This document shows positions 51,963 through 60,739 of a DNA stretch of 64,000 nucleotides, piece by piece. The position numbers and the translations under genes were made by a program. The stretch's first letter is position 1. Each line of letters opens with the position of its first letter. Source of the DNA: SCGC-AAA076-P13 sp964276145 (GTDB lineage Bacteria > Pseudomonadota > Gammaproteobacteria > Magnimaribacterales > D2472); NCBI GenBank assembly GCA_964276145.1, contig CAXYDN010000004.1, forward strand, positions 1 to 64,000. The letters run 5' to 3'. The notes beneath the pieces were generated by a model that did no database searches, was not told the origin of the DNA, and saw only the letters and a program-made list of their open reading frames with translations.

Positions 51963-53225
51963 TTAATTTGCTATTGGCAATTCATACCAACTAGTTGTGT
52001 ATTTGGGTGAGGTCATGTTTTGCTTCATAGGTGACCATTTTTTTGTGTTTTGTGAAGCAAAATAAATTTGAGTTTCATAGGTATTGAGTTGATCTATATA
52101 CTCCATAAATTTTGAATTTTCTTTAGGTTCGTTTGGATCTTTAAAAAGAGAATATTGCTTTGTAGTCTCATTACTAAATCTACTCAAAAGAATTCCTGCT
52201 TTCGCATAATCGTAACCAGATCTAAAAATAGGTAAGAGAGCTTTTTTAGCTGCTACTAAAATATCTCTGGTGTCATTGGTTGGGGTAAAAAGTTCTATGG
52301 TTTTATATCCAGTATGCTGAGGCTTGTTATCACTAAAAGGGCTTGTCCTAACAAAAACTGAAACTTGAGAACATTTCTGTTTTTCATGTCTTAATTTTTC
52401 AGAAGCTCTTACAGCAAAATTACTAACTATTGGCCTTAAAGTTTTTAGGTCTGTGACTCTTGTACCAAAACTTCTACTGACAACGATTTGTTTTTTTGCT
52501 GAAATGCTTTCTTCTATATTAAGGCACCTTTGACCCCTAAGTTCTCTAACTGTTCTCTCCAGAACTCTACTGAATTTTCTTTTAATGTAATTAGGATCTA
52601 GCTCTGCTAACTGCAATGCATTGGTTATCTTAGCTTTATTAAGATGTTCTGTGAGTCTTCTGCCAACACCCCAAACGTCATTGACTGGAGTATTGACGAG
52701 GGCTTCTCTGATTTCTTTTGTGGTAGATATTTGATAAACCTTGGTTGGTACGTTTAGTCTTTTAGCTTCGTTTAAAGCTATCTTAGTAAGTGTCTTTGTT
52801 GGCGCTATTCCTATCCTAACTGGGACTCCTGTCCATTGTTTAACTAAACTTCTTATATGGCATCCAAAGTCATATAAGTTGTAATGTTCTTCTAGAGAAT
52901 CTAATCCTAGAAAAGCTTCATCAATACTGTAAATTTCAACTTCTGGAACAAAGCCTTCTAGAATATTCATAACTCTAGCTGACATATCTCCGTAAAAAGT
53001 AAAGTTTGATGAAAAGACTTGCCCGCCTTGAGAGAGAAAAGAATCTTTTACTTTGAACCATGGAACTCCCATGCCAATACCCATCTTCTTTGCCTCAGTG
53101 CTCCTAGCAATAACACAACCATCATTATTAGAGAGAACTACTATGGGAATATTTTTTAGATCAGGGCGAAAGATTCTTTCGCACGAAGCATAAAAGCTTT
53201 CGCAATCTACCAAAGCAAGCGCCAT
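51963..53225 (-). CDS. umuC: DNA polymerase V subunit UmuC
   Basis: Y-family translesion polymerase, 420 aa. L-V-D-C-E-S-F-Y-A-S-C-E near 5-16 carries the first metal Asp and the steric-gate region, and Y-S-I-D-E-A-F near 98-104 carries the catalytic Asp-Glu pair. A helix-hairpin-helix region follows near 175-215, and the C-terminal little-finger domain ends with a UmuC-type tail. It starts at the base where umuD ends, forming the SOS-regulated umuDC operon. Confidence 0.93.
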   Translation of the reverse strand: MALALVDCESFYASCERIFRPDLKNIPIVVLSNNDGCVIARSTEAKKMGIGMGVPWFKVKDSFLSQGGQVFSSNFTFYGDMSARVMNILEGFVPEVEIYSIDEAFLGLDSLEEHYNLYDFGCHIRSLVKQWTGVPVRIGIAPTKTLTKIALNEAKRLNVPTKVYQISTTKEIREALVNTPVNDVWGVGRRLTEHLNKAKITNALQLAELDPNYIKRKFSRVLERTVRELRGQRCLNIEESISAKKQIVVSRSFGTRVTDLKTLRPIVSNFAVRASEKLRHEKQKCSQVSVFVRTSPFSDNKPQHTGYKTIELFTPTNDTRDILVAAKKALLPIFRSGYDYAKAGILLSRFSNETTKQYSLFKDPNEPKENSKFMEYIDQLNTYETQIYFASQNTKKWSPMKQNMTSPKYTTSWYELPIAN

Positions 53226-53653
53226 TAGAATTTATTAATAGCTGCTGTAACGGTTCCTACTATTTCTAGTTCTTGACCATGATTAATAAAGATAGGAGGG
53301 TAGTCTGGGTTATCTGGCATCAAACACATTTTAGGCTTGAGCTTTAATCGTTTACACACAAACTCTCCATCAATGGATGCAACAACAATACTGTTATGCA
53401 CTGGCTTAACACTGCGATCAACAACTAAGACGGCTTGATCAGTTATCCCAGAGCCAACCATAGATTGACCTTGGGCTCTTACTAAAAAAGTAGCTGCTCC
53501 ATTTTTTATAAGATGTTTATTTAAGTCTATTGGACTTTCAATATAGTCGCTTGCAGGGCTGGGGAACCCTGCATGCACAGACTCAAGAAAATAAGGGACA
53601 AATATTGCCGGCAGATTTTCTTCAGAAATTTTTCCGATATAGTTAACTTTCAT
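53225..53653 (-). CDS. umuD: UmuD, SOS error-prone repair protein
   Basis: A 142-aa LexA-like autoprotease domain without a DNA-binding part. The cleavage bond Ala28-Gly29 (H-A-G-F-P-S-P-A), Ser64 in Q-G-Q-S-M, and Lys101 in V-C-K-R-L form the self-cleaving site. Cleaved UmuD' joins UmuC as polymerase V. A near-perfect SOS box lies 14 bp upstream of the ATG. Complete and collinear with E. coli UmuD. Confidence 0.93.
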   Translation of the reverse strand: MKVNYIGKISEENLPAIFVPYFLESVHAGFPSPASDYIESPIDLNKHLIKNGAATFLVRAQGQSMVGSGITDQAVLVVDRSVKPVHNSIVVASIDGEFVCKRLKLKPKMCLMPDNPDYPPIFINHGQELEIVGTVTAAINKF

Positions 53654-53666
53654 AAGGATCTTTAAA

Positions 53667-53686
53667 TACTGTATAAATATACAGTA
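53667..53686. promoter_or_regulatory. LexA (SOS) box upstream of umuDC
   Basis: TACTGTATAAATATACAGTA has intact CTG-N10-CAG half-sites and differs from the E. coli consensus only in its AT core. It lies 14 bp upstream of the umuD start, the same distance as the lexA box from lexA. The gene on the other side (53775, plus) begins 89 bp away, so its regulation is less clear. Confidence 0.9.
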
Positions 53687-53774
53687 TAAATTTAATTAGG
53701 ACAATATTTTTCTTTATCAGGTGATGTGCAAAACTATCCACACCTTATATTTAAGATTTATGTAGAATAGGAAT

Positions 53775-54254
53775 ATGTTTGATTTCTCTAAAATACTACC
53801 TGTAACGGTTACCAATGAGCTTAATAGCCCAAAGATTGCTATATGGGGATTTATTTTATTTACCGCTCTGATGACTTGGCGCTCAATAATACATATGTTT
53901 TTTGAATCCTATGGCTTTCATGGAATTGCAAACTTTATTGTTTTAACAGGCGACCCAGATCCTATGCCAGTTATTTATAGATTCTTTTCATTGTGGGGCA
54001 ATGCTCAACTTATATTTTGTCTTGTTTGTTGGGTAGTAATTTTTAAATACAAATCTTTAATACCTCTGATGAGCGTATTCTGGGTTTTAGATTGGGGTCA
54101 AAGATTATTTTTATATCCATTGATTAGAGAAGATATAACTTCTATCGGTGAATATACAAAAGATATCACTCCAGGAGTTGATTTAGCTCCGCTTCCATTT
54201 GCAATAGCAGTAGTTATATTTTTAATTTCAGTGGCTAAAAAGAGAGAAAGCTAA
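53775..54254 (+). CDS. Hypothetical polytopic membrane protein
   Basis: A 159-aa protein with about four predicted transmembrane helices (about 22-42, 68-88, 92-110, 138-154). Charged loops contain G-D-P-D-P-M-P near 58-64 and a W-V-L-D-W-G-Q-R segment near 102-109. I do not recognise the family. It is followed 2 bp later by another membrane protein gene, so they probably work together. The start sits downstream of the umuDC SOS box on the opposite strand. Confidence 0.65.
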   Translation: MFDFSKILPVTVTNELNSPKIAIWGFILFTALMTWRSIIHMFFESYGFHGIANFIVLTGDPDPMPVIYRFFSLWGNAQLIFCLVCWVVIFKYKSLIPLMSVFWVLDWGQRLFLYPLIREDITSIGEYTKDITPGVDLAPLPFAIAVVIFLISVAKKRES

Positions 54255-54256
54255 TT

Positions 54257-54883
54257 ATGAGAGTCTGGATTACTTTAGCTATTATCTATGGATTATTTTT
54301 TACTTGGTACACAGACTTTGGTGGCAAGTTAAGTGATGATGAAATTAAATCTTATTACAGTAAATTTGAAAGCAATGCTTTAAAAGACGGCCGTGTTCTA
54401 GAGCCTCGAATAATGGAATTACTTCAAAAGTTTATGGAAGAAGATTCAGGCAAGCAATTTCTTATGGTTAATGTAATTGATATGTCTGAAAATCCTACTT
54501 TCCCAGATGGGACAGTATCAGAGGAATCAGCAGATAATCTTATGAATGAATATATGGAGCATATGTATGGCGAGATTCTAAAAAGAGCATCGCATCCAGT
54601 ATTTATGGGTTCGGCAGTCAATGATTCTATGGATTTAGTCGGCATAGAAAATGCAGAAGTTTGGGAGACAGCTGCATTATTTAGATATAAAAGCAGACGA
54701 GCCTTTCTAGAGATAGTTACCCATCCAGATATGAACAGCAAACATAAATATAAGATTGCTGCATTAGAAAAAACGATAGCTTTTCCTGTAGAGACTCAAC
54801 TTTACTTAGGAGATCCAAGACTGTTGCTTGGTTTTATTTTTTTAATTCTTGGTTTGTTATTAAGACCTATAACTAGGCGATAG
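54257..54883 (+). CDS. Hypothetical membrane protein with two terminal transmembrane helices
   Basis: A 208-aa protein with a short N-terminal hydrophobic helix (about 3-18), a soluble middle of about 160 residues with an F-L-M-V-N-V-I-D-M strand near 72-80 and Y-K-S-R-R-A-F-L-E near 146-154, and a C-terminal helix (about 188-203). The middle resembles small alpha/beta-barrel (EthD/DUF1330-like) domains in pattern, but I cannot confirm that. It pairs with the preceding gene. Its last bases overlap the reconstructed end of lpxH on the other strand by 11 bp. Confidence 0.6.
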   Translation: MRVWITLAIIYGLFFTWYTDFGGKLSDDEIKSYYSKFESNALKDGRVLEPRIMELLQKFMEEDSGKQFLMVNVIDMSENPTFPDGTVSEESADNLMNEYMEHMYGEILKRASHPVFMGSAVNDSMDLVGIENAEVWETAALFRYKSRRAFLEIVTHPDMNSKHKYKIAALEKTIAFPVETQLYLGDPRLLLGFIFLILGLLLRPITRR

Positions 54884-55588
54884 AAAATTTTTCTAAATCA
54901 AATTCTTGCTCATTAATAGTGAGAAGCCATCCGTAATCTCCCCAATCTCCAAGAACAATTCTTTTAGAGGCACCAACATCATGAATATTCGGTCTATGTG
55001 TGTGACCGTGAATGAATAAAGTCAGGTTGATGTTCATGTTATAAAATCTAAGACCGACTGTTCATTCACATCAGTAATAGAATCTGATTTTTTAGAGGTT
55101 GCTTCTTTACTGTCTTCTCTTAAAGTTGCTGCAATTTGTTTTCGCTCATCAAGAGTTTTATTTAAGAAATCAGTTTGCCAATTTTCTTCTCTAACTTGGT
55201 TTCTAAAATCAATATAGTCTTGGTCATCAGTACATAAAAAATCACCATGACTTAGAATTACATTTTGGCCATTAATATCTAGTGTATAAGGATCAGGAAG
55301 AATGGTTATTCCTGTTTCTTTTGCAAATGATTCACCAACTAAAAAGTCTCTATTACCATGCATAAAGAATGTTTCTGGGCCATTGGTTGTAAAAGATAGA
55401 AGGGCTTGTTTTATTTCAAGATGAAGTGGAAGATCATCGTCATCACCAATCCAGGTTTCAAAAAGATCGCCTAAAATAAAAAGATGAGTACAAGCCTCTT
55501 TTGATTCATTTAAGAATTTAAAAAAGGCTTGAGTTAGTTCTGGGTGTTTATCGCTTAAGTGTAAATCTGAGATAAAGCGAGGCTTCAT
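54873..55588 (-). CDS. lpxH: UDP-2,3-diacylglucosamine hydrolase LpxH, frameshifted near codon 182
   Basis: Lipid A synthesis enzyme (metallophosphoesterase). The first frame gives 184 aa to a TGA at 55034-55036. It holds I-S-D8-L-H10, G-D-L-F-E-T-W, H-G-N-R-D-F-L near 77-83 and L-S-H-G-D near 112-116. The expected last motif, I-H-G-H-T-H-R-P, lies just downstream in another frame, within a 54-codon reading that ends at 54873. Adding one base near 55037 (for example an A, giving D-F-I-N-M-N-I) joins both into about 238 aa, close to E. coli's 240. The gene is essential in most Gram-negatives, so a sequence error is likely. It overlaps the cyclophilin gene start by 4 bp, as in the ppiB-lpxH pair. 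Confidence 0.88.
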
Positions 55589-56205
55589 TCAGCAACAGTT
55601 ACCGATTCAATAGTAATAACTTCTAAAGGCACATCTTGATGTCCGCCTGAAGAACCAGTTGCAACATCAGCAATAGCATCTACAACATCCATACCTTCTG
55701 TAACTTTGCCAAAAACTGCATAACCCCAACCTTGAGGATTTTCACCAGTATGGTTTAAAAAACTATTATCTTTGTGGTTAATAAAAAATTGACCTGTTGC
55801 AGAATGCGGTTCCATAGTTCTTGCCATGGCAATCGTTCCACGATCATTTGCTAGACCATTGTTAGCTTCATTTTGAATAGGAGCTGTATCACTAGATTTA
55901 TTGCTCATATCTGCGTTTAAACCACCACCTTGAACCATAAAGCCATTAATTACTCTATGAAATATAGTGCCTGCGTAATAGCCTGAATTAGCTATTGATA
56001 CAAAGTTTTCAACAGTAATAGGTGCTTTTTCACCGTCTAATTCTAATTGAATATCTCCAACGGAAGTTTTTATAGTAACTTGTGTCATGCTCGTCTCCTC
56101 AATAAGTGGCATTTCAGCTTCATCATTTTTTTTAGAACAAGAATTAAGAACAAATACTATTGCTAGAGAACATATAGCTATTTTTAATATATTGTAATTT
56201 TTCAC
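55585..56205 (-). CDS. Cyclophilin-type peptidyl-prolyl isomerase, lipoprotein
   Basis: A 206-aa protein with a lipoprotein signal peptide ending at Cys23 (V-L-N-S-C). The mature part (about 40-203) is a bacterial cyclophilin: F-H-R-V-I-N-G-F-M-V-Q-G-G-G near 83-96 (catalytic Arg), A-M-A-R near 127-130, and Q-F-F-I-N near 139-143. It would assist folding in the periplasm. Linkage to lpxH matches ppiB in E. coli, which is cytoplasmic, so the lipid anchor is a difference worth noting. Confidence 0.9.
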   Translation of the reverse strand: MKNYNILKIAICSLAIVFVLNSCSKKNDEAEMPLIEETSMTQVTIKTSVGDIQLELDGEKAPITVENFVSIANSGYYAGTIFHRVINGFMVQGGGLNADMSNKSSDTAPIQNEANNGLANDRGTIAMARTMEPHSATGQFFINHKDNSFLNHTGENPQGWGYAVFGKVTEGMDVVDAIADVATGSSGGHQDVPLEVITIESVTVAE

Positions 56206-56241
56206 AGATTTAGCTTTAAATTAAAAAAGTTGATTTTATCA

Positions 56242-57360
56242 TTAAAAATCATAGTTGAGCATGTAGTCCCTAAATTCGCTTTTAATAATTTTTTCATTTA
56301 ATCCATATTCATCAAGAGAATAATTATGAGAAGGTTTTGAAATTTGCTTGTCTTTAATGAGGTAGTTTTGAATTTTATTTTCAGTCGCTATAGTCATATC
56401 AAAATTTAATTGCATGTAAGTATTTTTAATATGGTCTAGTGGATTTTTTATAAATTCAGAATATTGAATATCAACTATTTGATTATTAGACAAAGATTTT
56501 CTATCTGACATACCTTTCTCTAAATTATGATTCCAAAAGTCTATTACAGTTTCGCCAATACCATGAGTGCTAATTTTTTTTGAGAAAGCCAATCTCACAT
56601 TTTTTGTTAAGCTACAAAAGGATCCAACTGATTCAATAGGGTCTCTATGAATATGAATAAATTTAGCATTTGGATACTCTTTTAGAATTTGAGGCATATG
56701 ACCTATGTGGCTTGGATCTTTTAATAACCAGCGAGTAGGTTTGCCGTTTAGTTCCAAAGCTTGATAAAACTTTTTATGCCATTTGAAGACAGAATCAAAA
56801 GAAGTATTTTTTAGATATTCAATATATTCTGGTACATCTGCCATACACATGTATACAAAGCTTCTTATATTCATAGTTGCAATTTGCTGGCACTCTTCTG
56901 GTGTTGTTGCTCTTATAGTATGAATTGCTCTTAATTTTGGAATTATAGTCTTTGCTAACTTCAGTTCAGTATTCGTTTTAAACTCTCTTCTTTGTCTAGC
57001 TGCTTTAGTTTTGGTAAGTGGCATTAGATGCATAATTTCCCAATACATTGGCGACCTATGAGCTACATCTAAGGATAAGAGATTAAAAAGTAATGATGTC
57101 CCAGACCTTGGCAAACCTATTACAAAAATTGGATCAGCGGGCTCATCAAAATTTTTATTCAAATGAAGCTCATTGAGCATCTTTCTCATTTTCAATCTAT
57201 TTTTTAATTGATGGTTGAAAGCTATTTTTCCAAATCGATTAAATTTATTGTGTTTATTAAGAGAATTAATGAGAATTTCTAATGGCTCAATATAATCCTC
57301 ATCACCTAATTTGCCATGAAGACCCTTAAGCATCGAATTAACATCGAATTGTTTTCTCAC
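56242..57360 (-). CDS. Sulfotransferase family protein
   Basis: A 372-aa cytosolic-type sulfotransferase. The 5'-phosphosulfate loop is F-V-I-G-L-P-R-S-G-T-S near 78-88, and the 3'-phosphate loop H-I-H-R-D-P-I-E-S-V-G-S-F near 235-247. P-T-R-W-L-L-K-D-P-S-H near 207-217 supplies the conserved K-x-P/H segment. It would transfer sulfate from PAPS to an unknown hydroxyl or amine, perhaps a lipid or polysaccharide. Stand-alone gene divergent from the ArsC-like gene. Confidence 0.85.
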   Translation of the reverse strand: MRKQFDVNSMLKGLHGKLGDEDYIEPLEILINSLNKHNKFNRFGKIAFNHQLKNRLKMRKMLNELHLNKNFDEPADPIFVIGLPRSGTSLLFNLLSLDVAHRSPMYWEIMHLMPLTKTKAARQRREFKTNTELKLAKTIIPKLRAIHTIRATTPEECQQIATMNIRSFVYMCMADVPEYIEYLKNTSFDSVFKWHKKFYQALELNGKPTRWLLKDPSHIGHMPQILKEYPNAKFIHIHRDPIESVGSFCSLTKNVRLAFSKKISTHGIGETVIDFWNHNLEKGMSDRKSLSNNQIVDIQYSEFIKNPLDHIKNTYMQLNFDMTIATENKIQNYLIKDKQISKPSHNYSLDEYGLNEKIIKSEFRDYMLNYDF

Positions 57361-57422
57361 AATATTGATTACTCCTATTAACTATAAGATACTCTCTATT
57401 AAATTATTCCTCAATTAAGATT

Positions 57423-57842
57423 ATGAATATACTTTTTTTATGCGTTGCAAATTCAGCAAGAAGCCAGATGGCAGAAGGTCTTGCTAAATCCATGTTTGGT
57501 AAAGAACACAATATACAAAGCGCTGGCTCAATACCTTCAGGAGAAGTTCACCCAAATGCAGTGATTGCTATGGATGATATTGGAATAGATATTCGCGATC
57601 AACATTCAAAATCTACAGATGATTTAGATAAAGACTTTATAGATAATTTAGATTTTGCAATTACTTTGTGTGCAGAAGAGGTTTGTCCTGTATTGCCAAG
57701 CAAAGCTGAAAGCCTTCATTGGATGAATGAAGATCCTGCAAATGATACCTATACAGAAAAGCAATTGAAAACTTCTTTTTCTAATACAAGGGATAATCTT
57801 TATAAATTGATCAAAAAATTTATGATCATGAATGTACAATAA
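57423..57842 (+). CDS. Low-molecular-weight phosphatase-fold arsenate reductase-like protein (ArsC, thioredoxin type)
   Basis: A 139-aa protein with the C-x5-R loop C7-V-A-N-S-A-R13-S of the LMW tyrosine phosphatase fold. Two additional Cys (83 and 88, L-C-A-E-E-V-C) sit where thioredoxin-coupled ArsC keeps its redox relay. The general-acid D-P is in N-E-D-P-A-N-D near 102-108. No ars operon genes are adjacent, so the role in arsenate detoxification is likely but not proved. It ends 9 bp before the tRNA gene. Confidence 0.78.
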   Translation: MNILFLCVANSARSQMAEGLAKSMFGKEHNIQSAGSIPSGEVHPNAVIAMDDIGIDIRDQHSKSTDDLDKDFIDNLDFAITLCAEEVCPVLPSKAESLHWMNEDPANDTYTEKQLKTSFSNTRDNLYKLIKKFMIMNVQ

Positions 57843-57851
57843 GAGCTTAAG

Positions 57852-57926
57852 TGGCTCCCGAAGTTGGGATCGAACCAACGACCAATTGATTAACAGTCAA
57901 CTGCTCTACCGCTGAGCTATTCGGGA
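57852..57926 (-). tRNA. tRNA-Asn (GTT)
   Basis: Reverse strand folds into a cloverleaf. The acceptor stem TCCCGAA pairs with TTCGGGA followed by GCCA (CCA encoded). The D-loop has AGCTCAGCGGTAGAGC, the anticodon loop CTGTTAA reads GTT (Asn), and the T arm has GGTTCGATCC. Length 75 nt. A TATAAT box on the minus strand lies 13 bases upstream of the 5' end. Confidence 0.97.
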
Positions 57927-57938
57927 ACGCGGATGTGC

Positions 57939-57944
57939 ATTATA
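57939..57944 (-). promoter_or_regulatory. TATAAT -10 of the tRNA-Asn gene
   Basis: Perfect -10 hexamer (plus-strand ATTATA) 12 bp upstream of the tRNA 5' end. A -35 is not obvious at 16-18 bp. Confidence 0.5.
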
Positions 57945-57967
57945 AGTAATTTTTAATAGATAAGTAA

Positions 57968-59977
57968 ATGACAAAAGCATTAAAGGTAGTATCTAATTTT
58001 GAGCCAGCAGGATCTCAGCCTGGCGCTATTAAAAGTTTAGTTAGTGGGCTTGAAGATGGACTGTTACATCAGACACTATTAGGGGTCACAGGATCAGGTA
58101 AAACCTACACTATGGCCAAGGTCATTGAGGAGACACAAAGACCTGCAATCATCATGGCTCACAACAAAACATTGGCTGCTCAGCTCTATGGTGAATTTAA
58201 AGATTTCTTTCCTGAAAACTCAGTAGAGTATTTTGTTTCCTACTATGACTATTATCAGCCCGAAGCTTATGTACCAACATCTGATACCTATATTGCCAAA
58301 GATGCATCTATTAATGAGCACATCGAACAAATGAGGCTGTCGGCAACAAAAGCATTACTAGAGAGAAAAGATACTATCGTCATAGCAACCGTCTCATCGA
58401 TATATGGTCTTGGTGCACCAGAGTCATATCTCAAAATGGTTGTTCATTTAGATAGAGGGGACATTATTGATCAAAGAGATCTATTGCGAAGATTTTCTTC
58501 TTTGCAATACACACGCAACGATTTAGATTTTAGAAGAGCTACTTTTAGGGTGAGGGGAGATACGATTGATGTCTATCCTGCAGATTCTGATAGCGAAGCA
58601 TTAAGAATTGAATTGTTTGGAGATGAGATAGAAAAACTATCATGGTTTGATCCTCTAACAGGAGCAATTATCAATGAAGTGCCACGAGCAACAATATTTC
58701 CAAAAACACATTACGTAACTCCTAAAGAAACAGTTTTAAATTGCATTGATAGTATTAAGGATGAATTAAAAGAAAGATTGGAGTATTTAAGATCAATCAA
58801 TAAGTTGGTTGAAGCACAAAGGCTTGAAGAAAGGACTAATTACGATATAGAAATGATGAGAGAACTTGGATATTGCCAAGGTGTGGAAAATTACTCTAGA
58901 TATCTATCTGGTAGAAATCCAGGCGAGTCTCCACCCTGTTTATTCGACTATATACCCAAAAATGCCATTGTTTTTATAGACGAATCTCATGTTTCTGTGC
59001 CACAAATAGGCGCTATGTACAAAGGAGACCGCTCAAGGAAGGAAACCCTTGTAGAATATGGCTTTAGACTGCCATCAGCCATGGATAACAGACCCCTAAA
59101 ATTCGATGAATGGGAGCTTTTAGCACCTCAAAGAGTCTATGTATCAGCTACACCAAGCCGATACGAGGAAGAACATCAAGATAATTTGGTTGAATTACTA
59201 GTCAGACCAACGGGTTTAACCGATCCAGATGTAGAAATTCGTCCTGCATCAACTCAAATTGACGATGTAATTGGTGAATGTAATGACAGAGTTGCTCTTA
59301 AAGAAAGAGTTCTAATTACAACTCTGACAAAAAGAATGGCCGAAGACTTAACAGACTATCTTGATGAAAATGGAATTGCAGCAAGATATATGCATTCAGA
59401 TACAGACACTGTTGAGCGAGTTGAAATCATTCGAGATCTTCGACTTGGAAAGTTTGATGTCCTGGTTGGAATTAATTTGCTTCGAGAAGGATTAGATATT
59501 CCTGAGGTAAGTTTGGTTGCAATTTTGGATGCTGACAAGGAAGGATTTTTAAGATCTGAAACAACCATGATTCAAACTATTGGAAGGGCAGCAAGAAATC
59601 TTCGAGGCAGAGCAATTTTATATGCAGACAAAATGACAGGATCTATGGAGAGAGCAATTGCTGAAACCGATCGAAGAAGATCAATTCAAGAAAAATATAA
59701 TCACGAAAATAATATCACTCCTAAATCTATAAATACTAAAGTTAAAGACATTATGGAAGGTGCAAGAATTGTTAAAGGAAAGGCAAAAGTTAAGAAGGAA
59801 GATATTGAAAAATCTCTACCTTTTAAAATAAAAGAAGACTCAGTTGAAGGCTTAAGTGAGTCCATTGAAAAGATTGAAAATGAGATGTATAAATATGCTA
59901 AAGATATGGAATTTGAAAAAGCTGCGCAATGCAGAGATAAGATGAAATTCCTTAAAAGAAAGTTAATTGATCTTTAG
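57968..59977 (+). CDS. uvrB: Excinuclease ABC subunit B
   Basis: Nucleotide excision repair helicase-like protein, 669 aa. The Walker A G-V-T-G-S-G-K-T is at 39-46; the beta-hairpin Y-Y-D-Y-Y-Q-P-E near 92-99 inserts between DNA strands; I-D-E-S-H near 337-341 is Walker B. Q-T-I-G-R-A-A-R-N near 536-544 is helicase motif VI, and a C-terminal UVR domain covers about 627-665. No SOS box is visible immediately upstream. Confidence 0.96.
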   Translation: MTKALKVVSNFEPAGSQPGAIKSLVSGLEDGLLHQTLLGVTGSGKTYTMAKVIEETQRPAIIMAHNKTLAAQLYGEFKDFFPENSVEYFVSYYDYYQPEAYVPTSDTYIAKDASINEHIEQMRLSATKALLERKDTIVIATVSSIYGLGAPESYLKMVVHLDRGDIIDQRDLLRRFSSLQYTRNDLDFRRATFRVRGDTIDVYPADSDSEALRIELFGDEIEKLSWFDPLTGAIINEVPRATIFPKTHYVTPKETVLNCIDSIKDELKERLEYLRSINKLVEAQRLEERTNYDIEMMRELGYCQGVENYSRYLSGRNPGESPPCLFDYIPKNAIVFIDESHVSVPQIGAMYKGDRSRKETLVEYGFRLPSAMDNRPLKFDEWELLAPQRVYVSATPSRYEEEHQDNLVELLVRPTGLTDPDVEIRPASTQIDDVIGECNDRVALKERVLITTLTKRMAEDLTDYLDENGIAARYMHSDTDTVERVEIIRDLRLGKFDVLVGINLLREGLDIPEVSLVAILDADKEGFLRSETTMIQTIGRAARNLRGRAILYADKMTGSMERAIAETDRRRSIQEKYNHENNITPKSINTKVKDIMEGARIVKGKAKVKKEDIEKSLPFKIKEDSVEGLSESIEKIENEMYKYAKDMEFEKAAQCRDKMKFLKRKLIDL

Positions 59978-60677
59978 GATGAGTGCAGGAGTGAGCTGCT
60001 AAAAGTTTGTAATAACTACTAACTCTGTGAACGTAATCTATTGCCTGTTGTCCTCTAGAATATCCATTAACATCAATTAGATTTACGTCCTCACCAGTAA
60101 TATTCTCAAGCTTATTTTCTATATCCGGCCAAGTAATTTCCTCAGGTGCTTTATCAATTTCTTTTGCAATATTAATGATGTTTGTTGGCCCTATATTATA
60201 TTTAGCTAGTGATATAGATAATTGATCTGCGGTTGTTTTTCCATATATATTTCGGTCTTGAAGCATTGCTAGATATTTAGCGCCACCATTAATATTTTGT
60301 TCAGGATTTAATCTTTTTTCAACCCCAACAATAGCAGCCGTCTCCAGAGTAACCATCATCATCCCTCTAACACCCATGTTAGATTTTGCTCTTGGGTCCC
60401 ACTGAGATTCTTGAAAAGAAATCGCAGCCAAAAGATCAGAATCAATTGTGGTTTGTGTAGAAGCCTGCTCAAACATTTCTCTATACTTTGGAAATCTATT
60501 GGCTAGAAGATCTTTAAATTTTGTTTGTTCAAAATTATTCAAAGAAGTTTTTTCATAGACTTTTTCAAGATTAGATTCGCACTCAAAACCATCATCATTT
60601 TGAGCTAAAAAAACGTCGCATGAAGACAAGACAGTCAGAGCTGAAAGACTTAAAAAAACTTTAAAGATATTCCCCAT
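59952..60677 (-). CDS. mltF: MltF-like membrane-bound lytic transglycosylase, catalytic domain only
   Basis: A 241-aa lipoprotein (lipobox L-S-S-C20). The lysozyme-like domain has the catalytic Glu90 in S-F-Q-E-S-Q-W-D-P, then G-V-R-G-M-M-M-V-T near 102-110 and A-K-Y-N-I-G near 167-172, all typical of MltF. E. coli MltF is about twice as long because of an N-terminal amino-acid-binding-like module, which is missing here. It cleaves glycan strands at the outer membrane. Its end overlaps uvrB's end by 26 bp, and it is divergent from purL as in E. coli. Confidence 0.85.
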   Translation of the reverse strand: MGNIFKVFLSLSALTVLSSCDVFLAQNDDGFECESNLEKVYEKTSLNNFEQTKFKDLLANRFPKYREMFEQASTQTTIDSDLLAAISFQESQWDPRAKSNMGVRGMMMVTLETAAIVGVEKRLNPEQNINGGAKYLAMLQDRNIYGKTTADQLSISLAKYNIGPTNIINIAKEIDKAPEEITWPDIENKLENITGEDVNLIDVNGYSRGQQAIDYVHRVSSYYKLLAAHSCTHPKDQLTFF

Positions 60678-60739
60678 TTTTAATTATTTTTTAGAAAAGA
60701 CTTTATAATTGTTCTATACAATATTTCAGACTGAGAGAA

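Noticed and set aside
57423..57842. Protein-tyrosine phosphatase function for the ArsC-like gene
   Set aside because: Two extra Cys at the redox-relay positions favour the arsenate reductase subtype, although the fold is shared.
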